From contig NZ_JAPHAV010000001.1 of assembly GCF_026241335.1 (NCBI RefSeq), positions 620,001 to 684,000 on the forward strand: 64,000 nucleotides of DNA, given 5' to 3'. Below, one piece after another: positions 9,372 to 18,790 of the stretch (position 1 is its first letter; each line of letters starts with the position of its first letter). The position numbers and the translations under genes were made by a program. Source of the stretch: Ochrobactrum chromiisoli. Lineage in GTDB: Bacteria > Pseudomonadota > Alphaproteobacteria > Rhizobiales > Rhizobiaceae. A model generated the notes under the pieces. That model did not search any database and was not told the DNA's origin. It was given only the letters and a program-made list of their open reading frames with translations.

Positions 9372-12300
9372 ATAAGTTCTTCGTTGACCGCCCGGTTTTT
9401 GCTGCGGTTATCTCTATCATCATTGTCATGGCGGGCCTCATATCGATGCGGATCCTGCCGATTGCGCAGTATCCGGAGCTGACGCCGCCACAGGTCGTGG
9501 TCAGTGCGACCTATCCCGGTGCCAGTGCTGAAACCGTGACGCAAACCGTTGCCGCTCCTCTTGAGCAACAGATCAACGGCGTTGAGAACATGCTTTACAT
9601 GCAGTCCTCAAGCCTTGGCAGCGGTACCATGCAGCTCACCGTTACCTTTGCTCTGGGCACTGACCCGGATCAGGCGACGATCAATGTCAACAACCGTGTT
9701 CAGCGTGCAACGTCATCGCTGCCGCAGGAAGTGCAGCGTCTTGGCGTAACCGTCGACAAGCGTTCCAGTACCATTCTCGGCATGGTGGCGATGTTCTCGA
9801 CCTCGGACCGCTATGATCGCACCTATGTCGGTAACTATGCGCTTCTCAATGTTGTGGACGATCTCAAGCGTCTCAGCGGGGTGGGCGATGTCCAGTTGCT
9901 CGGCAACATCGAATATTCAATGCGCATATGGCTGCGCCCTGACAAGCTTGCGCAATATAATCTGACGCCTTCAGATGTTCAGACCGCAATTCAGGAACAG
10001 AATGCGCAGTTTGCAGCCGGCCGTTTTGGTGATCAGCCGGACCCACAGGCCGGTCCGTTCACCTATACGGCGACGACGCAGGGACGTTTGCCGGACGCAG
10101 CCGCATTCGAAGACATCATTCTGCGATCTGACAAAAACGCGGCAACGCTCAAGCTTAAGGACGTTGCACGCGTCGAACTGGGAACGGAAAGCTATCTCGT
10201 TGACAGTGCCCTGAACGGTACTGCCGCAGTTCCGATTGCAATCTATCTGCAACCGGGTGCCAACGCGCTCAACACCATGGAACTTGTGCAGAGCCGCATG
10301 GCGGAGCTGAAAACGAGCTTCCCCGAAGGCATCAATTATTCGGTCCCCTTTGACACGACCAAGTTCATCAAGGTGTCGGTCGAAGAAGTGATTCACACCT
10401 TCATCGAGGCGATCATCCTCGTTGTTCTGGTGGTGTTCATCTTCCTCCAGAACTGGCGTGCAACGCTTATTCCGGTCATCGCGGTTCCGATCTCGATCAT
10501 CGGCACGTTCGCGGGCATGTATGTGCTTGGCTTCTCCATCAACCTGCTGACATTGTTCGGTCTGGTTCTGGCGATCGGTATCGTTGTGGACGATGCGATC
10601 GTGGTGCTGGAAAATGTCGAACGTATCATGACGACCGAGAAACTGCCGCCGCGCGAAGCTGCCATCAAGGCAATGAGCGAGGTGACAGGTCCGGTTATCG
10701 CGATTGTTCTCGTGCTCTGCGCCGTGTTTATTCCGGTTGCTTTCATGGGTGGTCTGGTCGGCGAAATGTATAAGCAGTTCGCTGTTACGATTGCGATTTC
10801 GGTGACGATTTCCGGCCTCGTGGCTCTGACGCTGACGCCTGCACTTTGCGCTCTGATCCTCAAGCCTGGCCATCACGAGCCGATGCTGCCGTTCCGCATT
10901 TTCAACCGCTTCTTTGATCGGTTGACGGCCGGATATACCAAGGGTGTGCGTTTCTTCCTGAAACGTTCAGCTGTGGGCCTGCTTATTTTCGCGGGTCTTT
11001 TGGGTGGCACATATTATCTCTTCCAGAAGGTGCCGAGTTCGCTTCTTCCTGACGAAGATCAGGGCTTCTTGTTCAGTGTGGCAATCCTGCCGCCAGCTGC
11101 GTCGCTGGAGCGTACATCTGCTGTTCTGCATGAAGCGAGTGAAAACATTCGTAAGCACCCTGCTGTTGAAAGCGTGTTTGAAGTCGCTGGCTTCGACCTG
11201 CTCTCGGGCGGGCTTAAGACCAGTGCTGGCACGATGTTCATCATGCTCAAAGACTGGAAAGAGCGCACCACACCTGACTTGGATGCACGTAATCTGCCCG
11301 GTACAATCATGGGTATGAATGCGGGTATTCAGGATGGTCTGGTTCTTGCGTTCAATCCGCCGCCAATCATGGGCTTGAGCACCACCGGCGGCTTTGAGCT
11401 TTATGTGCAGGACCGTACGGGCGGGGGTGTTCAATCTCTGACCAATGCGACCAATCTTCTGGTTGAAGCAGCGAAAAAGCGTCCGGAGCTGACAGGCGTT
11501 CGCACGACTTTTGATCCGAATGTGCCGCAATATGACATTCAGCTTGATCGCCAGAAGGCCAAGGCGATGGGCGTGCCGATCAACTCGGTGTTTACCGCCA
11601 TGCAGGCAACCTTCGGCAGCGTTTATGTCAACGACTTCACGCTTTATGGCCGTAACTATCAGGTGAACCTCCAATCGGAAGCCGAGTTCCGCCGCGATCC
11701 AAGCGATCTCAAGCATGTGTTCGTGCGTGCCGATTCGGGCAGTATGATCCCTTTGAGCGCACTCGTGACGGTCAAGCGTATTGTCGGGCCCGATCAGCTT
11801 GAACGTTTCAATGCGTTTAACGCTGCAAAGGTTACGGGCAATCCCGCTCCGGGTTATACGTCGGGTGAAGCGATCAAGGCGATGCAGGAAGTGGCAGCTG
11901 AAGTGTTGCCACAGGGCTTCCAGATTGCTTGGACCGGCTCGGCTTATCAGGAAGTCACGACAAGCGGCAGTGGCACGCAGGCGATGATCTTCGGTTTGAT
12001 CATGGTGTTCCTGATCTTGGCTGCACAGTATGAGCGTTGGAGCCTGCCGCTGGCAGTTATCACGGCTGTTCCATTCGCTATCTTCGGTGCGCTTCTGGCG
12101 ACCGATCTGCGCGGACTGACCAATGACGTGTATTTCCAGATTGGTCTGGTCACGCTCATAGGCCTCGCGGCAAAGAACGCGATTCTGATCGTGGAATTTG
12201 CTGTGCTGCAACGTGAAGAGGGCAAAACCGCAATTGAGGCTGCCGCTGAAGCTGCACGCCTGCGTTTCCGCCCGATTGTGATGACGTCGCTGGCGTTCAT

Positions 12301-12535
12301 TCTCGGTGTGGTTCCGCTGGCAATCAGCTCAGGCGCTGGTTCTGCAAGCCGTCACTCAATTGGTACAGGCGTTATCGGCGGTATGTTGGCTGCAACCTTT
12401 ATCGCGACCTTCTTCATCCCGATGTTCTATAGCCTCATTGCGCGCAAGCCGCCTAAAAAGCGTCCTGACGATGCGGCTATAACGACCGCTCCGGCAGAGC
12501 CTGTCTCGGGCGAGAGCAGCGGGCCTGCACACTGA
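9368..12535 (+). CDS. bepE: RND multidrug efflux permease (BepE/AcrB-like, HAE1)
   Basis: 1055 residues, full length for the HAE1 family. It starts [12 protein letters not shown], has a first membrane helix, two large periplasmic loops and two blocks of five or more helices. Proton-relay residues are present: the Asp pair in [16 protein letters not shown] at about 407-408, and the helix-10 Lys in [13 protein letters not shown] at about 935. Exports hydrophobic and amphiphilic drugs, dyes and detergents with the adaptor encoded just upstream; the start codon overlaps the adaptor stop. In Brucella the homologous pair is BepD-BepE. A strong terminator follows. Confidence 0.88.
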   Translation: MNKFFVDRPVFAAVISIIIVMAGLISMRILPIAQYPELTPPQVVVSATYPGASAETVTQTVAAPLEQQINGVENMLYMQSSSLGSGTMQLTVTFALGTDPDQATINVNNRVQRATSSLPQEVQRLGVTVDKRSSTILGMVAMFSTSDRYDRTYVGNYALLNVVDDLKRLSGVGDVQLLGNIEYSMRIWLRPDKLAQYNLTPSDVQTAIQEQNAQFAAGRFGDQPDPQAGPFTYTATTQGRLPDAAAFEDIILRSDKNAATLKLKDVARVELGTESYLVDSALNGTAAVPIAIYLQPGANALNTMELVQSRMAELKTSFPEGINYSVPFDTTKFIKVSVEEVIHTFIEAIILVVLVVFIFLQNWRATLIPVIAVPISIIGTFAGMYVLGFSINLLTLFGLVLAIGIVVDDAIVVLENVERIMTTEKLPPREAAIKAMSEVTGPVIAIVLVLCAVFIPVAFMGGLVGEMYKQFAVTIAISVTISGLVALTLTPALCALILKPGHHEPMLPFRIFNRFFDRLTAGYTKGVRFFLKRSAVGLLIFAGLLGGTYYLFQKVPSSLLPDEDQGFLFSVAILPPAASLERTSAVLHEASENIRKHPAVESVFEVAGFDLLSGGLKTSAGTMFIMLKDWKERTTPDLDARNLPGTIMGMNAGIQDGLVLAFNPPPIMGLSTTGGFELYVQDRTGGGVQSLTNATNLLVEAAKKRPELTGVRTTFDPNVPQYDIQLDRQKAKAMGVPINSVFTAMQATFGSVYVNDFTLYGRNYQVNLQSEAEFRRDPSDLKHVFVRADSGSMIPLSALVTVKRIVGPDQLERFNAFNAAKVTGNPAPGYTSGEAIKAMQEVAAEVLPQGFQIAWTGSAYQEVTTSGSGTQAMIFGLIMVFLILAAQYERWSLPLAVITAVPFAIFGALLATDLRGLTNDVYFQIGLVTLIGLAAKNAILIVEFAVLQREEGKTAIEAAAEAARLRFRPIVMTSLAFILGVVPLAISSGAGSASRHSIGTGVIGGMLAATFIATFFIPMFYSLIARKPPKKRPDDAAITTAPAEPVSGESSGPAH

Positions 12536-12590
12536 TCCTTTTTCGGCATATCGCTTCAGGCTTGCCATTAGATAAGGACAGACAAGAACG

Positions 12591-12620
12591 AAATAGCCCC
12601 GCTTTATGCGGGGCTATTTT
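12591..12620 (+). terminator. Rho-independent terminator after the RND operon
   Basis: Stem AAATAGCCCCGC / GCGGGGCTATTT closed by a short loop, with a T tail. Confidence 0.9.
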
Positions 12621-12848
12621 GTTGGAGAACCAATGTGATATGACGAGATCGGCGCAGTAAGAGCCGCTGTAAGAGCCATTGAAAAAAGCACAATCCCATC
12701 GCTTTGTTTTTCGCATTATCCCACGGAAAACCGCTGCATACTTCTGCTGGAAATGCTCTGGTCATATTTCCATTCTGCTGTGATTTATGGATTTGAGGTC
12801 CCTAAACGTGCATGCAGCACCAATGATAGGAACTTCACATTCACCACG

Positions 12849-13013
12849 CTAGAAATGTGCGGCCACACCTTGAGCAATGGCCCAAAGGATGACTGCTGCG
12901 GGTACTGTCAGGCATGCCAAAAATATACCGAAGAATACATAAGTAGCTTCATTCGGCGAGCGCTGTGTCTGCGCAGGAGACTTGTGCCAATGTGTGCTGA
13001 TGCCCTGGTACAT
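12849..13013 (-). CDS. Hypothetical 54-residue single-span membrane protein
   Basis: Reading the minus strand from ATG 13013 gives a 54-codon frame ending TAG at 12849. It begins MYQGISTHWHKSPAQTQRSP, followed by one strongly hydrophobic segment (about residues 25-47, with TYVFFGIFLACLTVPAAVIL) and a short tail ending AAHF. An exceptionally good Shine-Dalgarno (AAAGGAGGAG) lies 6-8 bases before the start. The N-terminus is polar with several His/Arg/Lys residues, so it is probably cytoplasmic. I do not recognise the family. Small single-span proteins like this often are accessory subunits of transporters or oxidases. It is flanked by the pump terminator and an IS, with no operon partner. Confidence 0.7.
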   Translation of the reverse strand: MYQGISTHWHKSPAQTQRSPNEATYVFFGIFLACLTVPAAVILWAIAQGVAAHF

Positions 13014-13420
13014 GTATAACTCCTCCTTTTCCTCGATTTTGATTATCGATTAAAAGAGAAAATCTTCAAGCGTAAATAAATGTCTGGATTTATTGGCAAA
13101 ATATGATAAAAGCGACATGAAAAATGCACGCTATCAGAAAATATCCTGCAAATTTTTCAAAAAAATCCCTATCAATATTTTGATTTTAAATAATTTTACT
13201 TCGATACTGTAAGTATCGAATGGTCGGAATTTTCAAAAATTACTGAAAATTAGATTGGCTGATTGCGACGGCGTGCGACAAAATGGCGCAAAATTGCCGC
13301 ACGTCTCAATGCAGAGATCTGCTTTCGCGCGGCACTTTGGGGCGTGTTTTGATTGAAAGCCTCTTGCTCAAAGCATGAATTCGGGAATTCTTGGTCCGTG
13401 CTGATGGGGCTTATGCACTA
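13014..13420. other. A+T-rich intergenic region upstream of the small membrane protein
   Basis: About 400 bp, visibly richer in A and T than its surroundings between 13025 and 13250. It would contain the promoter of the minus-strand small gene. No other open frame with a ribosome site was seen. The right edge is the IS insertion point. Confidence 0.5.
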
Positions 13421-13433
13421 GGGTCCGTGGACA
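13421..13433 (+). repeat. IS left terminal inverted repeat
   Basis: GGGTCCGTGGACA, matching the complement of the right end over all 13 bases. The transposase stop codon lies at 13435-13437, immediately inside it. Confidence 0.9.
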
Positions 13434-13434
13434 T

Positions 13435-13821
13435 TTACTTTAACGCGATGATGGTTGCGACGAGGTGCCAGTTTGCAGCGTAACTAAAGGCAGTTTTCTC
13501 GTACCGCGTTGCGATTGCTCCAAATTCCTTGATCTTCGCAAAGAAATTTTCGATCAGGTGTCGCCACCTGTATGCATGGCGATCAAAGTCGCGCTGCGTC
13601 TTTCTGTTTGCTTTTGGTGGAATAACCGCCGCTGTACCACGCTGATCGAGTTCTGAAAGCAACCAGTCCGCATCGAATGCCTTATCCGCGAGCAGCGCTC
13701 CGAACGACACATTGTCGATGAGCGGGGCAACACCTTTCATGTCATGGGCTTGCCCGGGCAACAGGTGAAAGTTGAACAGGTTTCCAAGCGCATCGACCAG
13801 GGCGACGATTTTGGTGGTCAA
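13435..13821 (-). CDS. IS5-family transposase, second frame (OrfB, DDE catalytic C-terminus)
   Basis: 128 residues. It starts at a TTG overlapping the OrfA stop, or more likely is made as a -1 frameshift fusion with OrfA. It contains the second catalytic Asp (GALLADKAFDADWLL) and the Y-(2)-R-(3)-E-(6)-K signature of IS4/IS5 transposases (YRWRHLIENFFAKIKEF). The preceding frame supplies the first Asp. No stop or deletion interrupts the domain. Confidence 0.88.
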   Translation of the reverse strand: MTTKIVALVDALGNLFNFHLLPGQAHDMKGVAPLIDNVSFGALLADKAFDADWLLSELDQRGTAAVIPPKANRKTQRDFDRHAYRWRHLIENFFAKIKEFGAIATRYEKTAFSYAANWHLVATIIALK

Positions 13822-14192
13822 TCCGCCGCGCGAACGCCCGATAGCCTGAGGTTGAGTCCCCCTTTTGCGCCACTGGCCTTCTGGTGAGCCTGGACTATCG
13901 TGCCGTCTATGAGCGCGTACTCGAAGTCCGGGACGCCCCGGTTACCTTTGACAAGCCGCTCGAACACCCCGGCTTTGGCCCAACGGCGAAAACGCCGGAA
14001 CACGCTGTTCCAGTTTCCGAACGCCGTTGGGGGATCACGCCATGGCAATCCCGTACGCACTCTCCACAGAACGTCTTCAAGAAACACGCGGTTATCTTTG
14101 CCAGTTACTCCTCGATCCCCTTGCTTGCCGACAAGCAAGGGCTCAATGCGGGAGCACGCCGCGTCCGATACCACAATCCGTGTTTTGTCCAT
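13818..14192 (-). CDS. IS5-family transposase, first frame (OrfA, DUF4096 N-terminus)
   Basis: 124 residues. The N-terminal DUF4096-like helical domain includes LEDVLWRVRTGLPWRDPPTAFG and WNSVFRRFRRW. It is followed by the first catalytic Asp in ALIDGTIVQAHQKASGAKGG. After AKGG the zero frame runs off into GLNLRLSGVRAAD and stops. A -1 shift at the A-AAA-GGG-G run instead restores the canonical continuation GTQPQAIGRSRGGLTTKI into OrfB. Together they make a transposase of about 250 residues, normal for the IS427 group. Confidence 0.88.
   Translation of the reverse strand: MDKTRIVVSDAACSRIEPLLVGKQGDRGVTGKDNRVFLEDVLWRVRTGLPWRDPPTAFGNWNSVFRRFRRWAKAGVFERLVKGNRGVPDFEYALIDGTIVQAHQKASGAKGGLNLRLSGVRAAD
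13858..13866 (-). other. Candidate -1 programmed frameshift site in the transposase
   Basis: On the minus strand the heptamer-like run AAAAGGGGG occurs in frame as A-AAA-GGG-GG, right where the OrfA protein must switch to the OrfB frame to give the conserved family sequence. A -1 slip on GGG yields G-T-Q-P-Q-A-I-G-R-S-R-G-G-L, the normal transposase junction. Confidence 0.6.
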
Positions 14193-14296
14193 TCAAATCT
14201 CCAATTGGGAGGCTTGAATCAGAAACGAGATCGCGATTAAAACATTCGTGTCGACAGACACCAGCACCGTCGATTGGCAAACATTAGGAATTTTCA

Positions 14297-14713
14297 ATGC
14301 CTATACCAATGGAATACAGGCTTGCGGCTAAAGAATTCGATAATTTTCTGGCAGATGTCGCTATGAAAACGAATTTAGGTTCCAGACACCAAGCATATAC
14401 AACGACGCAAGGAGTGTTTTTTTGTTTCAGGCGCAGGCTGAGTATTCATGATGCGATTTCATTTGTGCAAGTCTTGCCTGCAATGCTCCGGGCTTTATTC
14501 GTTAGCGATTGGAACACCAATGAGCTGCAAGAAAAATCATGGGATCGGGACTTGATGACAGACGATGTGAAGCAGCTTCGCAAGAATCACAATTTCTCCC
14601 CTGATACTGCAATTAATGATGTTGCCTGCGTTCTGCGCAAGTATGTAGATGAAGTCACATTCGAACGTTGTTTAAAAAAACTGCCGTCTCATGCTCGTGC
14701 TTTTTGGCTTTAG
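14297..14713 (+). CDS. DUF2267-domain protein carried inside the IS
   Basis: 138 residues with the DUF2267 pattern. A helix EFDNFLADVAMKTNLG is followed by an AYTTTQGVFFCFRRRLSIHDAISF helix pair, then LPAMLRALFVSDWN and a second helical half ending LPSHARAFWL. DUF2267 proteins are small cytoplasmic helical proteins of unknown function. The gene lies entirely between the transposase start and the right inverted repeat, on the opposite strand, and is more A+T-rich than the surrounding chromosome, consistent with acquisition. A second ATG at 14309 could also be the start; an AGGA lies 8 bases before 14297. It is intact, not a gene fragment. Confidence 0.78.
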   Translation: MPIPMEYRLAAKEFDNFLADVAMKTNLGSRHQAYTTTQGVFFCFRRRLSIHDAISFVQVLPAMLRALFVSDWNTNELQEKSWDRDLMTDDVKQLRKNHNFSPDTAINDVACVLRKYVDEVTFERCLKKLPSHARAFWL

Positions 14714-14725
14714 AACAGAATTTAT

Positions 14726-14738
14726 TGTCCACGGACCC
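14726..14738 (-). repeat. IS right terminal inverted repeat
   Basis: Exact complement of the left 13-bp end, immediately followed by the TA duplication that forms part of the neighbouring gene's stop codon. Confidence 0.9.
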
Positions 14739-15583
14739 TAATAAAAGCTGGTGGGGAAATAGCGCAGATAGAGTTCTGTAAGCTTACCCTGCTGTTGCAG
14801 CGATTGAAGTGCATTGTTGAGGGCGCTTGCCAGCGGCGCATTTTTCTGTGTGACAGCTATGCTCAGGCCGGGGCCTAAAAATTGCGGCGCGAGATAAGGT
14901 CCATCTGTAAAGGTGCAGCAATCATTGGCATCCTCGCCTTCAAGCCAGAAAGACAACGCCATTCCGTCATCAAAGGCGGCCTCTGTTTCGCCTTTTTGCA
15001 GTGCCGCCAGAAGTTCCGCGCGGTTTGGATAGGGTTTGGCAATGGCTTGCGGAAAATAAGCCTTTAAAAGTTGCTCATGTGCGGTGCCTGTTATGACGCC
15101 GATATTTTTTCCCTCTACCGCAATTGCAGCAGGCTGCGCAAAGAACTTGGCTTTGGTTGTTACAAAGCGTGCAGGCAGACGCATATATGCACGGGTGAAG
15201 ATAAATTTCCCCCGGTTTTGTGAATTTGCGCTCAAACCAGCAATTATGGCTTCGGCCGCACCACTTTCAAGCTTCTCTTCAAGCGCGTTCCAAGGGGCAG
15301 CCTCAATCTGGCAAATGTCGTCTAATCCCATTTGAGCACAAAGCGCTTTTGCCAGATCGACATTATAGCCGGAAAGCTGCCCCGCCTCGTTGAGCGAATT
15401 AAACGGTGGAAAGTCGAGCGTCGTTATAAAGCGTAACCTGTTCAGCCCCTGTAAGGACGGCAGGGCCAGCCTTTCCTTCTGGTTAAAGAAGTCAGGTGCC
15501 TTGGGTGCGGATTGTGCATGTGCAGGATGGCCGCCTAGAAGCCAACACGCTGCGACCGCTATGCTCAAAAGGGGTCGTTTCAT
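14738..15583 (-). CDS. Amino-acid ABC transporter periplasmic substrate-binding protein (family 3)
   Basis: 281 residues with a cleavable signal peptide (LLSIAVAACWLLGGHPAHA). The SBP_bac_3 fold includes RLRFITTLDFPPFNSLNEAG, GYNVDLAKALCAQMG, the lobe crossover and IGVITGTAHEQLL. It would bind a polar amino acid or opine-like ligand in the periplasm. No permease or ATPase gene is adjacent, so it is an orphan binding protein or works with a distant transporter. The TAG stop is made from the TA target duplication plus the first base of the IS; removing the IS would also give TAG, so the protein is unaltered by the insertion. Confidence 0.87.
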   Translation of the reverse strand: MKRPLLSIAVAACWLLGGHPAHAQSAPKAPDFFNQKERLALPSLQGLNRLRFITTLDFPPFNSLNEAGQLSGYNVDLAKALCAQMGLDDICQIEAAPWNALEEKLESGAAEAIIAGLSANSQNRGKFIFTRAYMRLPARFVTTKAKFFAQPAAIAVEGKNIGVITGTAHEQLLKAYFPQAIAKPYPNRAELLAALQKGETEAAFDDGMALSFWLEGEDANDCCTFTDGPYLAPQFLGPGLSIAVTQKNAPLASALNNALQSLQQQGKLTELYLRYFPTSFY

Positions 15584-15843
15584 CGCTACTTCGTATAAGC
15601 ATTATCTGATAATTTCGCGTTAACGGAGGTTTACCAGAAGGAGAGGCCTTGTTGCAGCATGTCTTAAATAAAAATATTAATGAAGGATTAAAGAATCTTA
15701 TTTCTATTTAAATTAAAATGGAATACATTTTATATGTAGGTATTTCTCCATAAAGTAATTTAGTAAATAATATTGATTGTGGAGAATAATCGATAAAATA
15801 TTACATTTAATTAAATTAATACTGCGTTTAGTGCGGGGGTACT

Positions 15844-17736
15844 ATGAGTAGTGGATCGATTGCGTTCGATCTGGGGGTATGCACAGCCATATCCGCTAGA
15901 TTGGAGCGGCGAGGTGTGTCGCGCAGTTGCCTGAAACGGGCCTATGAAACAGCGCGCGTCAATGGAACGAGTTTTTGCGAGGAAATTCAGCACGAACAAG
16001 CTGTTACGGAGACGATGCTTTTCGAGGCGATTGCAGATTATCTGAACCTTCCATTCACCGAAGAGATCTTGCCATCGCGTATCTTTGTTTCGGGGGAGGC
16101 GGCTGCATCAGAGGTGGAGGTGGGGCAGGCAATGGTTTTGGGCCATGACGGCTCAACCTACTTATATCTTGCGCCGAATGAGCGTCGAACGGCACGGCTT
16201 CTTGAACACCTGCGTCGCGCTCCAGAACTGCGTGGACGCATACGGATATGCACTCATTCCCTGCTGAAGCAAATTTTGCGGCAACGCCACCAGAAAGAGT
16301 TGATCGTCAGAGCGCATTCCATGACGCCGAAGAGTTTTTCTGCGTCGCGGGTGCTGGAGACGCCTCAGGCTTTTCTCATCGCCATGGGTTTATATGCTTT
16401 TGTGGCGGGTATCGTAATCTGGCCGATGCAAACAATCTTCGCGCTTCATAGCAGCCTAACCCTGTTCTTTTTAGGTTGCGTTCTCATTCGATTGTTTGCG
16501 GCAGTTTCAAGCCGTCGTCTTCGTTTGTCACAGATCGCTCCCTTTCACAGACGCGATCTGCCTGTCTATTCCGTTCTTGTTCCGCTTTACCGCGAGCAGG
16601 CGGTTGTCGGGCAGTTGATCGCGGCACTTGACCAAATAAATTGGCCGCGCAGTAAACTCGATATAAAACTGATCTGCGAGAAGGACGATTTCGACACGCT
16701 TGCAGCCATTCGGCGTTGCAGGCTGCCGAGGAATTATGAAGTTATTCTTGTTCCAACGGGCGGACCGCAGACAAAGCCGAAAGCACTCAATTACGCGCTC
16801 CAGTTTACGCGCGGCGAGATAATTGCCGTCTTTGATGCAGAAGATCGTCCGCACCCTGACCAGCTTCTCGAAGCCTGGCAGGCGTTTCAGCGGGAAGGTC
16901 CGGTGCTTGCCTGCGTTCAGGCGCCACTCATTATCGCAAATTTTAGGGAAAACCTGCTGACGCGTATGTTTTCATTTGAATATGCCGCGCTTTTTCGCGG
17001 TCTTCTGCCTTGGCTTGCATCCCGCCGTCTCGTTATTCCGCTGGGCGGGACATCAAACCATTTTCGCCGCTCTTGCTTGGAGCAAGTTGGTGGATGGGAT
17101 GCTTATAACGTCACGGAAGACGCCGATCTCGGTTTGCGTCTGGCGCGTTTTGGTTATGGCATCAGTGTCATCACTCGGGGAACGATTGAAGATGCACCGA
17201 TCAGTTACAGCGTGTGGCACAAGCAGCGCACGCGCTGGATCAAGGGGTGGATGCAAACATGGCTTGTGCACGGACGCAATCCCTATGCGGCATCCCGCGA
17301 GCTTGGCTGGTGGCGTTTTACGATCAATCAGATTTACACTTTGGGGATCATTGCATCAGCGCTTTTGCATCCATTCATGCTGATGACGGTGGCTCTGTTG
17401 TTCGTGAGCATGATATTTATGCCACTTGACGCCGATAACATCTGGCTTCTTCGCATCGATATGGTGAATATCATGCTTGCTTATCTGAGTTTTTATGTGC
17501 TCGGCTCCAAAACTATGGAACCAACCGAACTGGGTGGATATTTCCATATTCTGGCCATACCCGCTTATTGGATTTTAATTTCAGTCTCTGCGTGGCGCGC
17601 AGTTTGGCAACTGGTGCGAAAGCCTCATCTTTGGGAAAAGACTCCGCACCAGCCATCCTTTTTCTATGTGCCGGATGAAGAGGACTGCGCAATTTTGGAT
17701 GCAAGAAATGCAGCCCCACGACCGATGATGGACTGA
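15844..17736 (+). CDS. Membrane GT2 glycosyltransferase with N-terminal MshEN-like domain
   Basis: 630-residue inner-membrane glycosyltransferase. Residues 1-150 resemble the T2SSE/MshEN domain, which in some proteins binds cyclic-di-GMP ([21 protein letters not shown], then LNLPFTEEI). Two membrane helices follow near 180-225. The GT-A domain shows [10 protein letters not shown], the metal-binding DAED, GGTSNHF, the TEDADLG catalytic motif and [11 protein letters not shown]. Three or more C-terminal helices complete a BcsA/processive-synthase-like layout. It probably polymerises and extrudes an exopolysaccharide or glucan of unknown sugar. Its 3' end overlaps the convergent ppk2 gene by 73 bp. 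Confidence 0.85.
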   Translation: MSSGSIAFDLGVCTAISARLERRGVSRSCLKRAYETARVNGTSFCEEIQHEQAVTETMLFEAIADYLNLPFTEEILPSRIFVSGEAAASEVEVGQAMVLGHDGSTYLYLAPNERRTARLLEHLRRAPELRGRIRICTHSLLKQILRQRHQKELIVRAHSMTPKSFSASRVLETPQAFLIAMGLYAFVAGIVIWPMQTIFALHSSLTLFFLGCVLIRLFAAVSSRRLRLSQIAPFHRRDLPVYSVLVPLYREQAVVGQLIAALDQINWPRSKLDIKLICEKDDFDTLAAIRRCRLPRNYEVILVPTGGPQTKPKALNYALQFTRGEIIAVFDAEDRPHPDQLLEAWQAFQREGPVLACVQAPLIIANFRENLLTRMFSFEYAALFRGLLPWLASRRLVIPLGGTSNHFRRSCLEQVGGWDAYNVTEDADLGLRLARFGYGISVITRGTIEDAPISYSVWHKQRTRWIKGWMQTWLVHGRNPYAASRELGWWRFTINQIYTLGIIASALLHPFMLMTVALLFVSMIFMPLDADNIWLLRIDMVNIMLAYLSFYVLGSKTMEPTELGGYFHILAIPAYWILISVSAWRAVWQLVRKPHLWEKTPHQPSFFYVPDEEDCAILDARNAAPRPMMD

Positions 17737-18623
17737 TCTTCTGGTCCGATGGCCGCAAGATCACGGCCTTCATATGGCAAGGTGAGCAAGATGCGTCGCA
17801 TCGCGGCCAGTCTTGCCCGCCGCTTGTCGTTGGAGCGGATGATTGTCCAGGGTGCATAGCCTGTGTCAGTGCGCGCAAGCATGGTTTCCAATGCCGTTGA
17901 ATAATCATCCCAGCGCGATATGCCTGCAATGTCCATCGGAGAGAATTTCCAGTTTTTGAGCGGACTATGGCGACGCTCGTGAAAGCGCTTGAGCTGCATT
18001 TCCTGACCAATATCCAGCCAGAACTTGAACAAGTGAATACCTTCGGTCACAATCATGCGCTCGAAATCAGGTGTTTCGGTGAGAAATGTTTCAAGCTGCT
18101 GGGCTGTGCAAAACTGCATGACCCGTTCAACACCCGCGCGATTGTACCAGGAGCGATCAAAGGTCACGAACTCGCCGGACGTGGGGAAATGTTGGACATA
18201 GCGCTGAAAATACCACTGGCCACGCTCGGTTTCGGTTGGCTTGGGAAGCGCAACATTGCGCGCAGTACGCGGGTTCATATACTGCCGGACGGTAAAAATC
18301 GTGCCGCCCTTTCCGGCTGCGTCCCTGCCTTCAAAGACGCTGATGACCCGTTCTCCGGTCTTTTGCAGCCAGTATTGCAGCTTGACGAGCTCTATCTGAA
18401 GTCGCTCAAGCGTTTCCTCGTAGTCTTTTAACTTCATTTTCTCGGGGTAGGGATACCCGCCCGATTGCAGCGCGTTGTTTTCAATCCAGTCCGGAAGCTT
18501 GGGGTCGTTGATGTCGAACTTATGCGTTTCACCAGCGATTTTTATCTTTATGGGCTTATCAGCGAGTTTCGTAGGATCTATTTCGGTCTTCTTGTTGTTA
18601 GCTGTCTTCGAACTGTCACCCAC
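17664..18623 (-). CDS. ppk2: Polyphosphate kinase 2
   Basis: About 319 residues. PPK2 transfers phosphate between polyphosphate and nucleotides. Walker A is [11 protein letters not shown], the Walker B/lid region [12 protein letters not shown], and the basic segment [15 protein letters not shown] supports polyphosphate binding; the single domain fits the class I short type. A GTG at 18623 with GGGA eight bases upstream is preferred, since the extra 19 codons from ATG 18680 read like leader sequence; this choice is not certain. The 3' end overlaps the glycosyltransferase gene by 73 bp tail to tail. The PhoR-like kinase gene is divergent next to it, a plausible phosphate-linked pairing. Confidence 0.9.
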   Translation of the reverse strand: MGDSSKTANNKKTEIDPTKLADKPIKIKIAGETHKFDINDPKLPDWIENNALQSGGYPYPEKMKLKDYEETLERLQIELVKLQYWLQKTGERVISVFEGRDAAGKGGTIFTVRQYMNPRTARNVALPKPTETERGQWYFQRYVQHFPTSGEFVTFDRSWYNRAGVERVMQFCTAQQLETFLTETPDFERMIVTEGIHLFKFWLDIGQEMQLKRFHERRHSPLKNWKFSPMDIAGISRWDDYSTALETMLARTDTGYAPWTIIRSNDKRRARLAAMRRILLTLPYEGRDLAAIGPEDQSIIGRGAAFLASKIAQSSSSGT

Positions 18624-18790
18624 GATAGGCTCCCTTGGTTTATATAGGGCACGCACCGAAACGTGCCCGCAAATGCTCATCTATGATATGGGCTGTTTAT
18701 AAGGCGCGTAAAGGATGCTGTTTCTGATTTTGCAGGGATGCTATCGAAAAACAGATCGCTTCGATACTGCGAGCGTAAAAGGAGTGCAGA

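Larger units (their letters stand above)
13421..14738. mobile_element. IS5-family (IS427-like) insertion sequence with a passenger gene
   Basis: The ends are perfect 13-bp inverted repeats, GGGTCCGTGGACA at 13421-13433 and its complement at 14726-14738. They are flanked by a TA target duplication (13419-13420 and 14739-14740). The element carries a two-frame DDE transposase on the minus strand (13435-14192) and, unusually, a DUF2267 gene on the plus strand (14297-14713). At 1318 bp it is clearly longer than the roughly 0.8-0.9 kb of ordinary IS427-group elements; the excess is the passenger. Both ends and the transposase frames look intact, so the element may be active. Confidence 0.9.

Noticed and set aside
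12753-13019. 88-codon plus-strand frame opposite the 54-residue membrane protein
   Set aside because: No ribosome site and Cys/Arg-rich composition typical of an antisense shadow; the minus-strand small gene explains this stretch better.
13884-14240. Plus-strand frames covering the transposase
   Set aside because: Antisense to a clear DDE transposase and without start signals.
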